Shown: positions 9,672-20,699, counted from the first letter of the stretch. The stretch is 64,000 nucleotides of DNA from Pararge aegeria (GCF_905163445.1 NC_053183.1:20460001-20524000), one strand, 5' to 3'. Notes: generated by a model not told the origin, from the letters alone. A program made the numbers and translations.

Positions 9672-9994
9672 TTGTCGGGTCTGTACGAATTATCACATAT
9701 AAAAACGTATTATTTTTGTTGTCGTCCATGGATATTGTGCGTTATCTGTGGTCACGTGGGTGGCAGCATTGGACTAGCGGCGCGCTCGGCGCGGGCTTAA
9801 ACGAAAAACGGGTGGTACGACGGCTGGAAAAATGGCGGGAAGGCGGTAGATTTTTCCATTCAGTTGGCCGCATGCAAAAATGTTGTAAGCGTATTGGAAA
9901 AATATAAGTAACCTCGGTATTGTATTAAGGATTATTTAATAAAAGATTACCGTTCGTATTGAGCCTGCAGCAGTTTGGATTTTATAGTCCTACA
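9672..9994 (+). repeat. Possible solo LTR
   Basis: Starts TGTCGGGTCTGTACG and ends TAGTCCTACA, a TG...CA pair. It holds a TATA-like 'cacatataaaaacg' (about 9692-9705) and a poly(A)-signal-like 'taataaaaga' (9937-9946), as an LTR would. A GC-rich centre (9750-9860) contains a 63-codon frame (9716-9907) that I do not recognise. No 5-bp target duplication is visible, which counts against the call. Confidence 0.3.
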
Positions 9995-10199
9995 AACGGT
10001 TATTCCTGTACCGTCCTATTTATTGTAATGTTCAGATATATCAATTGCATTCTATAAATATGTATTAGCATAACTCCTGCTAAAAGAACATTATTATACT
10101 TACCTGCATATTGGTGTTAATTAATAAATGGTGTATGTTTTAGATAGTCTTTTAATATTTTTATTTTTAAATTATAGCTCTTCTCATTTGGGATAACAG

Positions 10200-10370
10200 A
10201 TATTCCAGGTGGCAGTCACATGGTCATGAGCCGAGGTGTAATGACATAATCAAGGCACGGGGGAGTTTCTTGAAAGAAAAATCCTTACAATGGCGAAACC
10301 CACCCCAGAATCGAACCCCGCACCTCGTGGTCTACATTCGTAGTAATAGCCTAACGCCGTAGTTATTGTA
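10200..10370 (-). repeat. tRNA-like SINE fragment
   Basis: Reverse-strand B-box-like 'gggttcgattct' (10308-10320) with a preceding 'ctacgaatgtagaccacgag'. Head and part of a body; the family differs from S1 and S2. Confidence 0.4.
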
Positions 10371-10561
10371 AAATAATATTAAATTGTAAAACCTTAGTAA
10401 TCCTCAAAGGATATTGGAATTCATAATACCTAGTAAACGGAAAGTTGCAATCTGTCTAGATTATTGGTCCAGCTCCCAAGGGATTCGCCTTTGTTTTTGT
10501 TCCAATACCGTACTTCGTTCATATTAATATCCTTATAAATAAATCATTTGTAATCCCAATC

Positions 10562-10660
10562 TTCTTGAGTCCACCTATCCACAGTGGACCAGCTTGGTGG
10601 ACTGCGGACTTGTGCCCTGTAGTGGGCCGGTACCCATGGATTAATAATATGATGATTATA
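10562..10660 (+). mobile_element. SINE S2, 3' fragment
   Basis: 'gagtccacctatccacagtg', 'cagcttggtggactgcgg', 'gccctgtagtgggccggta', 'aatatgatgat'. Contains an internal deletion where the 'ctaacccttctcatt' block should be. Confidence 0.65.
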
Positions 10661-10904
10661 CCTGAATTAAATCTGTAGTATCTACTACGGTCTGATATAA
10701 TTTTGAATCGTAGGCGTATTTTAATGTGTGCTACTTTTCGCATAAAAGAAAATATAAAATAAAGCATATTCAATATCTTCATATTTTCTGTAACATAGAT
10801 TTGAAAAGAGTTATCGCATTTTTAGATGCTAGAAAGGTAAGAATATGTTATAAATCAAAAATTTTAAAAACTCCTGACCTTAAATTTTTTGTAGGTTCAA
10901 TATT

Positions 10905-11012
10905 TTAGAAGTCAAGCTCTTTTGTTTTGATGCCCTTAAAATTAATTCGCAACTTTTTAGTGGCAGCCATTTTGGATTTGGAGTTTTTCATAGTGAATAG
11001 TATTCTCCAAAG
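10905..11012 (-). repeat. Family D fragment
   Basis: 'agtggcagccattttggatt' and 'tgatgcccttaaaatt' are the reverse complement of the block at 31840-31940. The overlapping open frames (10905-11184) mix this with S1 and are not genes. Confidence 0.55.
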
Positions 11013-11017
11013 TTTTG

Positions 11018-11282
11018 ACGGCCGATTGGCGCAGTGGGTAGCGACCCTGCTTTCTGAGTCCAAGGCCGTGGGTTCGATTCCCACAACTGGAAAATGTTTG
11101 TGTGATGGACATGAATGTTTTTCAGTGTCTGGGTGTTTATATAAGTATTTATGTATATTATTCATAAAAATATTCATCAGTTAGCTTAGTACCCATAACA
11201 CAAGCTACGCTTACTTTGGGACTAGATGGCGGCGTGTGTATTGTCGTAGTATATTTTTTATTATTATTTATTATTATTATTA
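11018..11282 (+). mobile_element. SINE S1, full length, best head
   Basis: A-box-like 'tggcgcagtggg' at 11027-11038 and B-box 'ggttcgattcc' at 11071-11081 form an internal RNA polymerase III promoter. The body has 'cagtgtctgggtgtttata' and 'ctacgcttactttgggact'; the tail is a T/A-rich (TTTA)n run to 11282. It is the cleanest S1 head in the window. Confidence 0.93.
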
Positions 11283-12374
11283 AAGTCGAGCCCTTTCATT
11301 TAATGCTGATATTAAAAGAGTTATGAACAAAAACGTAATTAGCCATTTTTAAAATGCACCACTTTGAAGCTAGTTGGCTCTGATCTCTATCTGTCTCTAT
11401 GTCCCAGCTTTATCTGCCTTTTTGGTTAAACAAAAAGACTTAGTAATATGTGTGTTGCACATGGATATCGTTAAAAAAAATCTTTAGATTGGGCGTACAT
11501 CGGCTGAGATGATGAATTACAAATTTAAAGGTGGGAGCTCAACCATTTCGCGTTGAACACTGTTTGCCAAGGTAAAATAAAGGTGAGGGCATAATTATTC
11601 AATTATTGCAATTTTCAGATGACATAGTGCAACCAGTAGGCATTCGAAAAGTTGAATGGTGCCAGAACAGATGAAGCACAAATTACTGCAGTATAAAGTA
11701 TCGGGACAAAAATAGTTACTTTGATGTTCGTCGATAAATAATTGAGCAGGCGGATGGACAAATCCCTTGAGAGCGTTCGAGTTTCATTAATTATTACATA
11801 TGAAATGAATAGGTTCAGGATCACAGAATTAAGGACATACAGAAACCGTGTACACGAATTATATTGAAGCATTAAAAACAACTCCACTTTAGTAGAGTTT
11901 CTCGAACAAAAACAGTAATAAACAGTAATAATTTTACCTCCAATGCTCTAAACGTTTACCATAAAATGAGAAAAAGTTTGTTTCAAAAAGTCAAATAGTA
12001 AAATTACACGTGCGCGGGGCGTTTTCACATTTTTTTGGACACAATGAACTGCATAACAAAATGGCTGAATGAGGATTCTTTAGTTTTTATATTCTGTGGT
12101 TCAGTATTATTTGACCTCGATTGCCTGATTATTATTAATTAGATGTAACATGAATCTATCGAACTGATGTGCTTATTCTATAACATCGACGGCGTATTCG
12201 TCTTTAAAGTTAACGTTGTAGTCGTCTTTAAATTCGCCGTAAAACTCTTTAATGAAACATATTTTTTTTTAAATGTGATTGTCTATGGTAATCTGTTTAA
12301 TCATAACTATTAAAAGCACAAAGTGTATTTAATGACATTATATTATTTAAAACCTAAGAAACGTAGTAGCGGAT
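11283..12374. other. Unassigned 1.1-kb stretch
   Basis: No repeat recognised. A 90-codon frame on the reverse strand (11615-11887) is rich in hydrophobic residues, as AT-rich non-coding sequence often is; I see no domain. A 12-bp tandem doublet 'aaacagtaata' occurs at 11909-11930. Confidence 0.45.
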
Positions 12375-12475
12375 AAACAAATTCCTTAAAAGCCGGTGGC
12401 TCCTTTGGTGCTGCAGATGTTTATGGGCGGCGGTGATCACTTGACATCAGGTGACCCACTTGCTCGCTATTATTA
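12375..12475 (+). repeat. Lepidopteran interspersed repeat end
   Basis: 'gccggtggctcctttggtgc', 'tttatgggcggcggtgatca', 'catcaggtgacccacttgct'. This text is very common in moth and butterfly genomes. Related fragments lie at 33550-33612 and around the hAT element at 8770-9420. Confidence 0.7.
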
Positions 12476-12839
12476 TAGGTAAAGTATCTGCGCGCAGTAG
12501 AGATAGAGGATGACATTTTTTATAAGCCAGTGTAGTTGCCAGTGGTTCGGCTAAAAAACAAGGAATAATTAATATAGAGACGATTGATCCGTTCTCATAC
12601 TCTGCGTTCGCATCTGTCTGGAACGATTCGTGAAGTGGTTGTGCTTTACACTCGCTTAATTTGCGCGCGATTAAAGAATGTTTTTGGTACTGTACGTATC
12701 ACTACACGTTTATTCTCACTAGGACATTAATGGTATCAGCGTGCCTCGGAGAGTACGATAGCCCAATACAAGAGAAAACTTATTAAATAAGATAAGACCT
12801 AAAAGTCGAGAAAAAAGGAGGGTCAAAAAAGAAGTAACA

Positions 12840-13090
12840 CTGTGTTCGGGCGATAAGGCACGGTGGGACTAGGGCTGAAGTAAGATACATAACATTCCCG
12901 TTACCTACACCACTCGGGAAGAACGTTGATAGTGGTTGAAAATGTAGAAGGCACACGTCCTCGGGGCAGATCTCCAGCTCGGTGGTCAGATCAACTAAGA
13001 GAAACCAGTACCTTCTACAAGACAGTACCAATGGCCAAGGATAGGTCCCGATGGAGAGACAGTAATCACGATCCTCAGTCATGAGCGATT
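12840..13090 (+). mobile_element. RTE-type LINE C-terminal relic
   Basis: Forward translation near 12943-13084 gives VEGTRPRGRSPARWSDQLRE, then MAKDRSRWRDSNHDPQS and a stop. The order RGRSPxRWxDQ, then DRxxWR, then DPQ is the usual C-terminus of a lepidopteran endonuclease-reverse transcriptase of RTE type. The upstream part is out of frame. It is a dead fragment and not host coding sequence. Confidence 0.75.
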
Positions 13091-13514
13091 AAAGAAAGAG
13101 AGAGGTCGATTATGGTGTTTGTGATGAGCATGATTTCTTCGTCGGTACAACGTTGAAAGCGTAACTGTTGTTTTATAGAATAACGCCGCTGTTTGCCCTT
13201 GTACCTGAATCCACTTTGAAGATCACATCGGATATGAGTTAATCAGATGTATTAGCAATTCTCTTGATACCCTTTGAGATATACAATCCTGCTCGTATCA
13301 TTATAATTATTAGATGCAAAGTTCACCGCAGTGACTCTTGGCAAGACAAACCTAGCGACCCCGGCTTCGTACGTGTGGAATGTTGATTGGAGTGATAAAC
13401 AAAGCATATCCGTACATCAATTTAATCTATAAACAATTTAATTAGCAAATATAATTGCACAAAGATATGTTTGTTTCTTGGCTTTTTTCTCGTCTAATAT
13501 AAATGTTTACTACA

Positions 13515-13880
13515 AAATCAAATATTTGTTTATTCAAATAGGCACATAGATGGCACTGTTGATGCGTACATTACATGTTAAACATGACATAGAAGTTAGT
13601 TGATGGCGATAACTAAATTCGCCAACTTAAAACTAAAGCTAGGAGGATTCCAAACGCGCCCTGGTCTAAGAAGAAGCCAACAACAAACTTAGCCGGTTGT
13701 TTTTATCTCACATTGTCATATAAAACTATTAAAGAAGCAATCTAGTTAGAGCAATAATTCACACCCAAGCATTTTTATCGTTGCCGTAGTCCTTAATACT
13801 ATAATAGGACTTTTCTATAAGCTTACGCTTTATACAAACTTTGACCTTTTTAAGAGACATCTTCAAGATATCAACGGGTA
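13515..13880 (-). mobile_element. LINE-A 3' end
   Basis: 'gtttattcaaataggcacat' to 'cttcaagatatcaac', with 'gcgccctggtctaagaagaa' and 'ccgtagtccttaatactata'. The tail is reduced and the GTCAAA repeats are gone. Confidence 0.85.
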
Positions 13881-13899
13881 GTGTATATATATGTAAACA

Positions 13900-14010
13900 T
13901 ATAGCCCTTCCTCTTGAAGTCTATCTATTGTAGGAAACTGCATTAAAATCTGTTGCGTAGTTTAAAAGCTCTAAACGTACACATAAAACAGCGCGAGCGA
14001 CTTTATTTTT
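13900..14010 (+). repeat. LINE-like 3' fragment
   Basis: 'taaaatctgttgcgtagttt', 'ctctaaacgtacacataaaa', 'cgcgagcgactttattttt' is a familiar 3' end of lepidopteran RTE-derived repeats. About 100 bp. Confidence 0.45.
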
Positions 14011-14018
14011 AAACATCA

Positions 14019-14129
14019 CTTAAACCAGTATTATTTTGAAATGTCAGTGTATATGACATAACTTGACGTCACTGAAATAAGGATCACAAATATTAAGCAA
14101 CAAGATCGTCAAAATAATACTGCTTTAAG
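14019..14129. mobile_element. Short inverted-repeat element
   Basis: Inverted ends of 21 bp with one mismatch: 'cttaaaccagtattatttt' (14019-) and 'aaaataatactgctttaag' (-14129). No coding capacity. The interior has a small palindromic 'tgtatatgacata'. The right end overlaps the insertion point of the next element. Confidence 0.65.
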
Positions 14130-14130
14130 G

Positions 14131-14544
14131 TATGGAGGGTAGAGGTAAGGAGAGTCATCTTATATGGGAGAAAAGTTGAAAAAGTGTCCAGTTGTATGCG
14201 CTAAATAACAGTTCAAAAATCCTCCACAATGGCGCTGGTGGATGCACAGGGTATGGTATGAATGTACCAATCGTAGATGAATTGAAGTATGCCGAGTTAA
14301 AAAATTTAATGTCATTATCGACTAAAGTAGTTAATTATTGAGAATTTCAATAACTTACGTTGTACAAAATATTGTGGTAAATATAACCTTACTTCCTTGT
14401 TTATTTTTCAAGCCTACTCTAACAATATTTGGCGCTTCTTTTAAGAGTTACCTTGATGCAAATGTGGCGCCATCCTAATTTAATACATTTTGACGGACAC
14501 TTTTTCATATACACAGATGATCCTCCTTACCTCTACCCTCCATA
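14131..14544. mobile_element. MITE with 55-bp inverted ends
   Basis: Left arm from 14131 ('tatggagggtagaggtaagg', later 'gaaaaagtgtcc') is mirrored at the right end ('ggacactttttcatatac', 'ccttacctctaccctccata', to 14544). An 8-bp direct repeat ctttaagg flanks it (14123-14130 and 14545-14552). The TTAA inside that repeat leaves a TTAA-target (piggyBac-like) reading open; the 8-bp reading suggests a hAT- or P-like element. No ORF. Confidence 0.8.
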
Positions 14545-14759
14545 CTTTAAGGGAAGGTAGCTGGGTCAGGCTAGAAATAATAACTTGTCATAAAGCCTCA
14601 GTCTATATAAACTCTTCGGGCAAACAACAACGTAATATAGTCATTTTAGCCTACCAATAATTTAAACATTGTAGTAATTGATTACCCAAAAACTACAACG
14701 CAATTAACAATTTCTTGATGACAAGAACGGTTTGATTTAATGATTGCCATATTTTGAAA

Positions 14760-15005
14760 TGTTAATGTTCGACAAGAGCATCTGCAGTATTTTTAATCGG
14801 TTGCTTCTTCGTAGAATTAACCTTCGGAACCAATTTTATAGTCACTAAAAACAGACAGATTGTGGTTGGCAAATAGCCAAGGCTAAAGCCAAGAAGACCA
14901 AGAAAAAACATATTAATTCCCAAATTGGCCTGCTGGGATCTAACTGACAACCTCCCATTTGTATTCCCACACCCACCACTGGACCAGCGAGGTTGAAAAA
15001 ACCTT
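14760..15005 (-). mobile_element. SINE S3, degraded
   Basis: Reverse-strand head 'cctcgctggtccagtggtgg' and 'cagcaggccaatttgggaat', then 'tcttggtcttcttggcttta' in place of the S3 'tctggtctggtgggaggctt'. The 62-codon frame here is this SINE and not a gene. Confidence 0.55.
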
Positions 15006-15594
15006 CAATTAATATATAATAGAAAGAAAAGAAGACCGGAAACCCTTGTAATTATCGGCAGACGAATGCAGATTAATTAGTAATTCCAGATAATTTCTGG
15101 TAATCCCTTAATAGAAAGGGACTTTTCAGAGGCCATTACAAAGGTAAAGGGATAAAGTATTAATTATCCGCTTTAGACTTAGGGTCAATGCAGACGAGGT
15201 TTCATGTTATGTAATCTGCTAACCAAAGTGGACGAACTGACAATGTCACTAGGTGGATAGATGAAAGTAGATAGATATATGCAGCATAAGACCGGGAACA
15301 TTTTTGAAGTTATACTTCGTTTACACATTCTGGTGTTTTAATTGATTCAGTTGTACAAAAATCTCAAGTTTTAATGTTGAGTGAACTTGGTCGTCCGATA
15401 ATCAGATAACTAGGTAATGCGTTATAATAAAACTTTCAATGTATTAAATACCTTTTTTTCTATTTTTACAGTCGTTCTTTCTACAATCGAATAAGGCAAA
15501 AGATAAAAAATTTAAAAAGATTTTTATCTTGCTACGCCAAAGAAGTATAACTTCTTACACGTGTACATAAGTAACCATACGTTTTTTTTTTGTA
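15006..15594. other. Unassigned stretch
   Basis: Nothing named. The phrase 'aacccttgtaattatcg' at 15044-15060 recurs at 32119-32135 with similar following bases, a hint of another old repeat. Confidence 0.4.
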
Positions 15595-15845
15595 TTTAAC
15601 CACAAGTTAGGCCTTGACTGCAATTACATATTAAGTAGATAAGTGATGATGCAGTCCAAGATTGTAACGAGCTAACCTATTAGGGAATACATTAAACCCA
15701 CACCCTTAATCGGTTCGGATAGCTCAATCGCTTAGCGGCACGACTTTATCGGTACGGTAGTAAGTAGAGATAATTCAAAAGTTATAAATTCCCAAATTGC
15801 CCTTAGCAGGAATTGAACCCTTTACCTACCACGAGAGATGATGAG
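15595..15845 (-). mobile_element. SINE S3
   Basis: 'aagttaggccttgactgcaa', 'gtaacgagctaacctattag', 'gctcaatcgcttagcggcac', 'aaattcccaaattgccc' and a B-box-like 'aggaattgaaccc'. Head largely lost beyond 15845. Confidence 0.7.
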
Positions 15846-16004
15846 AGATGAGAGCACAACGGCCTGCTCACAAGCAGCCTTATCGTTAAAAAATCATCAA
15901 TCGTACAGTATCCACGATTTATTAAGTGTTACTTACCACATTGTTTAAAATTATATCATTGAGAGGTCCAAAATTACCTAGGAAAAGATACGAGTATTAT
16001 ATGA

Positions 16005-16110
16005 CCTCTGTACCTTTCGCAGACAATATGCAGATGTCAATTACTTTTTTTTCTTTTTTTTTTATTCTTTTTTTTTTTTAAGGGCTTTTACAGAACAGCT
16101 GCATGTCATC
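16005..16110 (+). repeat. Family M fragment plus poly(T)
   Basis: 'acctctgtacctttcgcaga' and 'atatgcagatgtcaattac' match 29772-29810, followed by two long T runs (16046-16080). Confidence 0.45.
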
Positions 16111-16304
16111 CCTATTGTAACCTAATAAACATTAACTTTATATTTTATCAGCAAATAATCTAAACAAGTGGCACGCCTCGATGGAGTCTGGTCTTCCTAA
16201 TAGGTTATGAAACACGCCAACGTGCAACTTGTCAATTACTTACGTCGATTACGCGATAGTCGGTGGTTTATATCCACATTTTTTTTTTTTATTGTGAACA
16301 ATTT

Positions 16305-16440
16305 AGGCCGTAGTCCAACACACTGGCCTTTGCACTCGCCTCTGAAAAAATCATGGAGTACTCTCAGGCACGCAGGTTTCGACACCATATTGTGTTCCCT
16401 CGCCGTAAAAGCAAGGGATATTCAAGCAATTTGAATCTAA
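16305..16440 (-). mobile_element. SINE S2 fragment, left arm of inverted pair
   Basis: 'ggccgtagtccaacacactg', 'tactctcaggcacgcaggtt', 'ccctcgccgtaaaagcaagg'. It meets an opposite-strand S2 fragment at 16441. Confidence 0.7.
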
Positions 16441-16444
16441 CTTC

Positions 16445-16640
16445 TACACCGTAAAGGTGCAGGAAAATATCGTGAGGAAACCTTTCTTATGAGTTCTTTA
16501 TTAAGTTCTCAAAGACGTGTGATTTCTACCAATCTTCACTTCAGCGTGGCAAAGTACAGCGTTAAACCCTTCATTCTAACGCGTGCCTTCTAGAGAGCCG
16601 GTGAATGAGCGGCAAACTGATGATGAAATAAAAAGAATAC
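16445..16640 (+). mobile_element. SINE S2 fragment, right arm of inverted pair
   Basis: 'aaatatcgtgaggaaacctt', 'gttctcaaagacgtgtgatt', 'gagagccggtgaatgagcg', 'tgatgatgaa'. Runs 5'-to-3' away from the left arm, with both arms truncated near the same internal S2 position. Confidence 0.65.
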
Positions 16641-17090
16641 TCATAGCATTAAATAAAATCTTAATGAGAATGAAATTAAAGTTCTCCTGTTTCTTATATC
16701 AATGAAAAAACGGGTGCAGACTATTGTTGATGTCTACAATGCCAAATATAACTAAAATTTAATATTCATCCACGTAAATAATACTCGACCAGTGGAGTCG
16801 GTGCGGGCAAAAGAGCAAAATAGGCCACTAGACGGTCCCGCGCGCCGAAATCCAGGTCATTACGTATTCGGGACTCCGAAACTGTTTCACCGGGGTGCCG
16901 ACAATTTTATGTTGCTCGCGTCGACATTACTTCTGTTATACACACAAACACATATTTTGGCATTCATAATATTAAAATAAACGGCAGTTCTTCCCCGGAT
17001 AAGCACTTTCACGAGACGCTCGAGCAAGCTGTACATTTAATATATTTTGAAAATTTTGACCGGGGGATGCTTTATAATCGATACTGAGTC
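16641..17090. other. Unassigned stretch with GC-richer core
   Basis: Positions 16785-16930 are richer in G and C than their surroundings and hold a 62-codon frame (from 16792). No domain recognised. No flanking repeat explains it. Confidence 0.35.
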
Positions 17091-17832
17091 CAAAACAGAT
17101 TTTTATTAAATTTTTGTTTGTCTGTCTTTCCGGGCATCACGTCAAAGCTACTGAACGTATTTAAATAAAATTTGATATAATGGTAGCTGATATTCCGGGT
17201 CAACATATAGGCTACTTTTTATCCCGATAAACAATAAGCTTCCCCCGGGAAATGAGATGAAAATTTTTACAAATTTTACTTCATAGCACCGTTAAATTAG
17301 AATCGATTTTAATAATTCTTTTTTTATTTGGAAGTGTACTATCAAGCATGTGTTGTGTAATTTTAATGAAGATCTGATAAATATTGTCGGAGATAAAGGA
17401 CGTAAATCTTCACAGATAACAGCGAGTCGCAAGGCATATGGGACAGCGATCGAATGCATGCGTACCATCTTACTTATATTATAAATGCGAAAGTTTGTGA
17501 GTAGGTATATATGAATCGATAGAGATGTTTAAAGTAATCATTATTACTAAAAAAAAAACCGGGAGGCTAAATGTTATACTGTTAAGGCACAATAACCGCT
17601 TTTTGGTATAATTTGTCAATCAAAACACGGGTACAATCTTAAGATGGTGACGTTCCTATCAGATCTTTATCCAAACAAATAGTTTTATAGTTAAAATTGA
17701 TTATGTACCTACAAATTCCTCTTTAAATTATTCAAATTGGACCCATCGTTTAAACGTTACGACTGGTATAGAAATGCTTAATAATATTTTAATTATATTT
17801 GATGTAGACGAAGTTGCGCGAGTCAGCTAGTT
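17091..17832 (+). repeat. Family C, two overlapping units
   Basis: 17100-17290 carries 'ttgtttgtctgtctttccgg' and 'ctactttttatcccgataaa'; 17468 restarts at 'ttatattataaatgcgaaag' and ends at 'cgaagttgcgcgagtcagctag' (17808-17830). The second unit aligns with 2770-2985. Confidence 0.65.
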
Positions 17833-17869
17833 ACCTATAAAATATATAAATTTAACATGAAAAAAAACC

Positions 17870-18118
17870 CAACTTTCAATATAGTGTACATTATTCTACT
17901 AACCCTTCCATTTGATACCGATATTAAGATCGTTTTGATCAAAAAAATATTAATAGTTGGCCATTTTGTGTTGGCGGCCATCTTGGATTTGAAATTTGTC
18001 ATAGTGGATATACCAGCTTTTCTATTTGATACCCATATTAAGGGAATTATGAAAAAATATGTAATCCACCATTTTGTGGCGACGGCAATCTTGGAACGAT
18101 TTTCATAAAACATAACTA
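17870..18118 (-). repeat. Family D
   Basis: Phrases such as 'ggccattttgtgttggcggc', 'catcttggatttgaaatttg' and a second unit 'taatccaccattttgtggcg' are the reverse complement of the forward copy at 31780-31940. The overlapping open frames on both strands follow from this repeat. Confidence 0.55.
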
Positions 18119-18544
18119 AAGACACTCCTGACTAATTCACATTTCAAACAAAAAAAACAAATAGTTGGAAAATCTAAAAGTGCACGCCACATAATCTCAT
18201 TCATTACAATAAAATTGAGATTATTTGTAAAGAATAATTAAACTGCATCTAATTATACCGTGAAAAGTAATAGGCTTCTATTCCCCAACATACTGAAGCC
18301 TATAAAAAAAAACAACTCCATATTTCGCTCGTTATCGTGACCACAATATACGGGATCCGCACTTACTGACACACGGACGTTCAAGATAGAACTTTGTCAA
18401 ACATTTTTTTAATTAGTTTAAATATAAAAAAGAGATTTAAAAATATCATGAGTGTTAAAAATAGTGTTTTTCTCAACATTTGTCTATTTATATTCACTTA
18501 AAAAAGCAATAAAGAATAAAAAAATTACATTTTAAGTTGGAGAT

Positions 18545-18672
18545 TCACTCACTGAGAGTTCTCATAATGTCCTCAAGCGTGTGAGGACTAGCAGTCCACA
18601 CATGGGAGACTACGGTCTAGACCTTTATATCCCTGAGAGGAGAGCTGTGTCCTGTTGTGGTCAGATAAATAC
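18545..18672 (+). mobile_element. SINE S2, 3' half
   Basis: 'ctgagagttctcataatgtc', 'cctcaagcgtgtgagga', 'tgagaggagagctgtgtcct'. Head absent. Confidence 0.65.
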
Positions 18673-19005
18673 TAAGTAGCTTGTTTTCTGGAGATTGATA
18701 TAAACAACCGCAGGACAAAAGTCTTTATCACACGAGAAACACAAAACTCTACAAGCAAAGATCGTGTGAAAGTGCTATTGAATAAATAAATAAAAATCCA
18801 AATTCACTCCCTTTTTTTTCGAGAACAAATTTAGATTTTTGCGATAGATAGCTTAATTTCATTAGGTTTTATTGCCCACACCTGTCTGCGTCACTTTGCA
18901 GCGATATTCGCGTGATGAAAAATATTTTGCTATACCGATACAATTCGCAAAAAACACTGCAAATTTGAACTTTTGATTACGTAAAAATACAAGTATACCT
19001 ACAAG

Positions 19006-19083
19006 CTACAGTCTGTTCACAGTTATTTATCCTCTAGATCAGTCACTGATCTCAGAGGAAATATAACTGTAAACGGACTGTAG
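19006..19083. repeat. Near-perfect 78-bp palindrome
   Basis: Left arm starts 'ctacagtctgttcacag' and the right arm ends 'ctgtaaacggactgtag'. The arms pair over 39 positions with about four mismatches and one gap, through a centre 'agatcagtcactgatct' with a one-base loop. No known family. The loop is too small for a typical pre-miRNA. Confidence 0.8.
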
Positions 19084-19119
19084 TTTTACTTTGTGACATG
19101 CAAATAGTCAAGTCAATGT

Positions 19120-19440
19120 TAAATACATATTTCTTAATTCAAATAGGCCAATAGAAGAGGCTTTTGATGCCTTTTAACTTAAAACTAAAAGTGCGACACA
19201 GAACACAAGACACAAACTGATATGGGTGTTCATTTTTTAAACAAACTGGTTATGGCAATATATTTATTTTATTATAGCTTCATAGCTTAATATAAATTAA
19301 CTGTGAAATGGTGATAACAAAATACCTGGCCCAGTTTGTTGTGGGTCTTAGACCAGGGCGCGTTTGGAATCCCCGGGACTTAAGGTTTAAGTTGGCGAAC
19401 ACGATATCGCATCATACGAATGCACCGCATACGAATAAAT
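19120..19440. mobile_element. LINE-A in two inverted pieces
   Basis: 19130-19200 is reverse-strand LINE-A 3' end ('attcaaataggccaatag', 'taacttaaaactaaaagtg'); 19295-19440 is forward-strand LINE-A ('gtgaaatggtgataacaaaa', 'gttgtgggtcttagaccagg'). Both come from the same 3' region, so this is an inverted duplication or two insertions. Confidence 0.65.
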
Positions 19441-19857
19441 AGTGTTAAACTAGCTTACAGCTACACAAACTAGATAAAAGTATATCCGGTGCAGGACTGT
19501 CAACAGTTTCAATATTCAGGCCATCAAAAAATTTTTAAAAATTTAGTACTGCTATTGTATGTTACCATAAAACCTAACATTAGTGACTAGTACACAAAAT
19601 TGAGAAAAATTTAATTATTGCCTATCTGTGAGACAGTTCAATGATATGTAATGTTTTTATCTACCCATATATGTAAAAAAAAGGTTTATTTATGGGTCAT
19701 ACATAAATATTTGAATACCTTATTTAAAAGTAATTATTTGGCCATTGTGTGGGTGAGTATCTGGACTCCTAACTAGTTATTACTGTATTTAGGATATCAC
19801 ATATTCTACCGCGGACTAATGGCATAAACGGGATTTATATTATAAACTGTTAAAACA
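19441..19857. other. Unassigned AT-rich stretch
   Basis: No repeat or ORF recognised. Confidence 0.45.
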
Positions 19858-20102
19858 CATCACTTATTTACAACACACTACACACATTGCCATCTCAAAG
19901 TAAGCGTAGCTTGTGTTTTGGTTACTAAGATGACTGATGAATATTTTTATGAATAATATACATACATATTTAGGTATAATATACATATATACACTGAAAA
20001 ACATTCATGTTCATCGCACGAACATTTTCCAGCTGTGGGAATCGAACCCACGACCTTGGACTCAGAAAGCAGGGTCGCTGCCCACTGCGTTAATCAGCCA
20101 TC
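19858..20102 (-). mobile_element. SINE S1
   Basis: Tail side 'acacattgccatctcaaagt'; B-box in reverse 'gtgggaatcgaacccac' (20035-20051); head 'ccactgcgttaatcagcca'. Near full length with scattered changes in the head. Confidence 0.85.
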
Positions 20103-20699
20103 ATTGTACCTACACTTAGTATTAAAACTTGATTGAATAGTGGATCTATAAACGCAATAAACTTGTGTTTATTAACTAATATTACTTTACTTAACAAACT
20201 AATATTATAACAAAGAAAAACACTTTACTGCATACTACTGTTACAGTAAATTTATAAAGTGATTAAATAATTAAACTTTTGATAACTATCAATTGATATT
20301 TGTAAAGATATTTTATTAAATTGAATTCAAAAAAATTCAAAAGAGTTTTACAAATTCGATTAAAAACCAATGTTCATGACAATGAGTTGGTGGTTATTTT
20401 GATATAAATACGGGTGCATTTTCGATACACCGCAGTCCTAAATGGACTCGAACGATGCAAAGACACCTCCCGGTGTCATCGTCTTTATCACTACTTAGAA
20501 CGTATTGAGACTTCGGTGGCTTAACTATAGTTATCATTAGATGTCTGTAAGTATAGTCAAGCATCAAATTAATTATGGGCAACATCTATCAATCTGTCAT
20601 AGCAGCGAAGCGGTCATCGCTTTGATGTGCGTCCATAATTGATCAGCCTATCAGCTAACCGGCTCGGTAGTGTTATCTATCGCGTTTAATAAACAAAAG

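Noticed and set aside
11027..11081. tRNA gene from A-box and B-box motifs
   Set aside because: The motifs belong to SINE S1 heads; the same head recurs many times with a SINE body and (TTTA)n tail, and no cloverleaf closes.
14762..14950. 62-codon hydrophobic peptide
   Set aside because: The sequence follows the order of a reverse-strand SINE S3.
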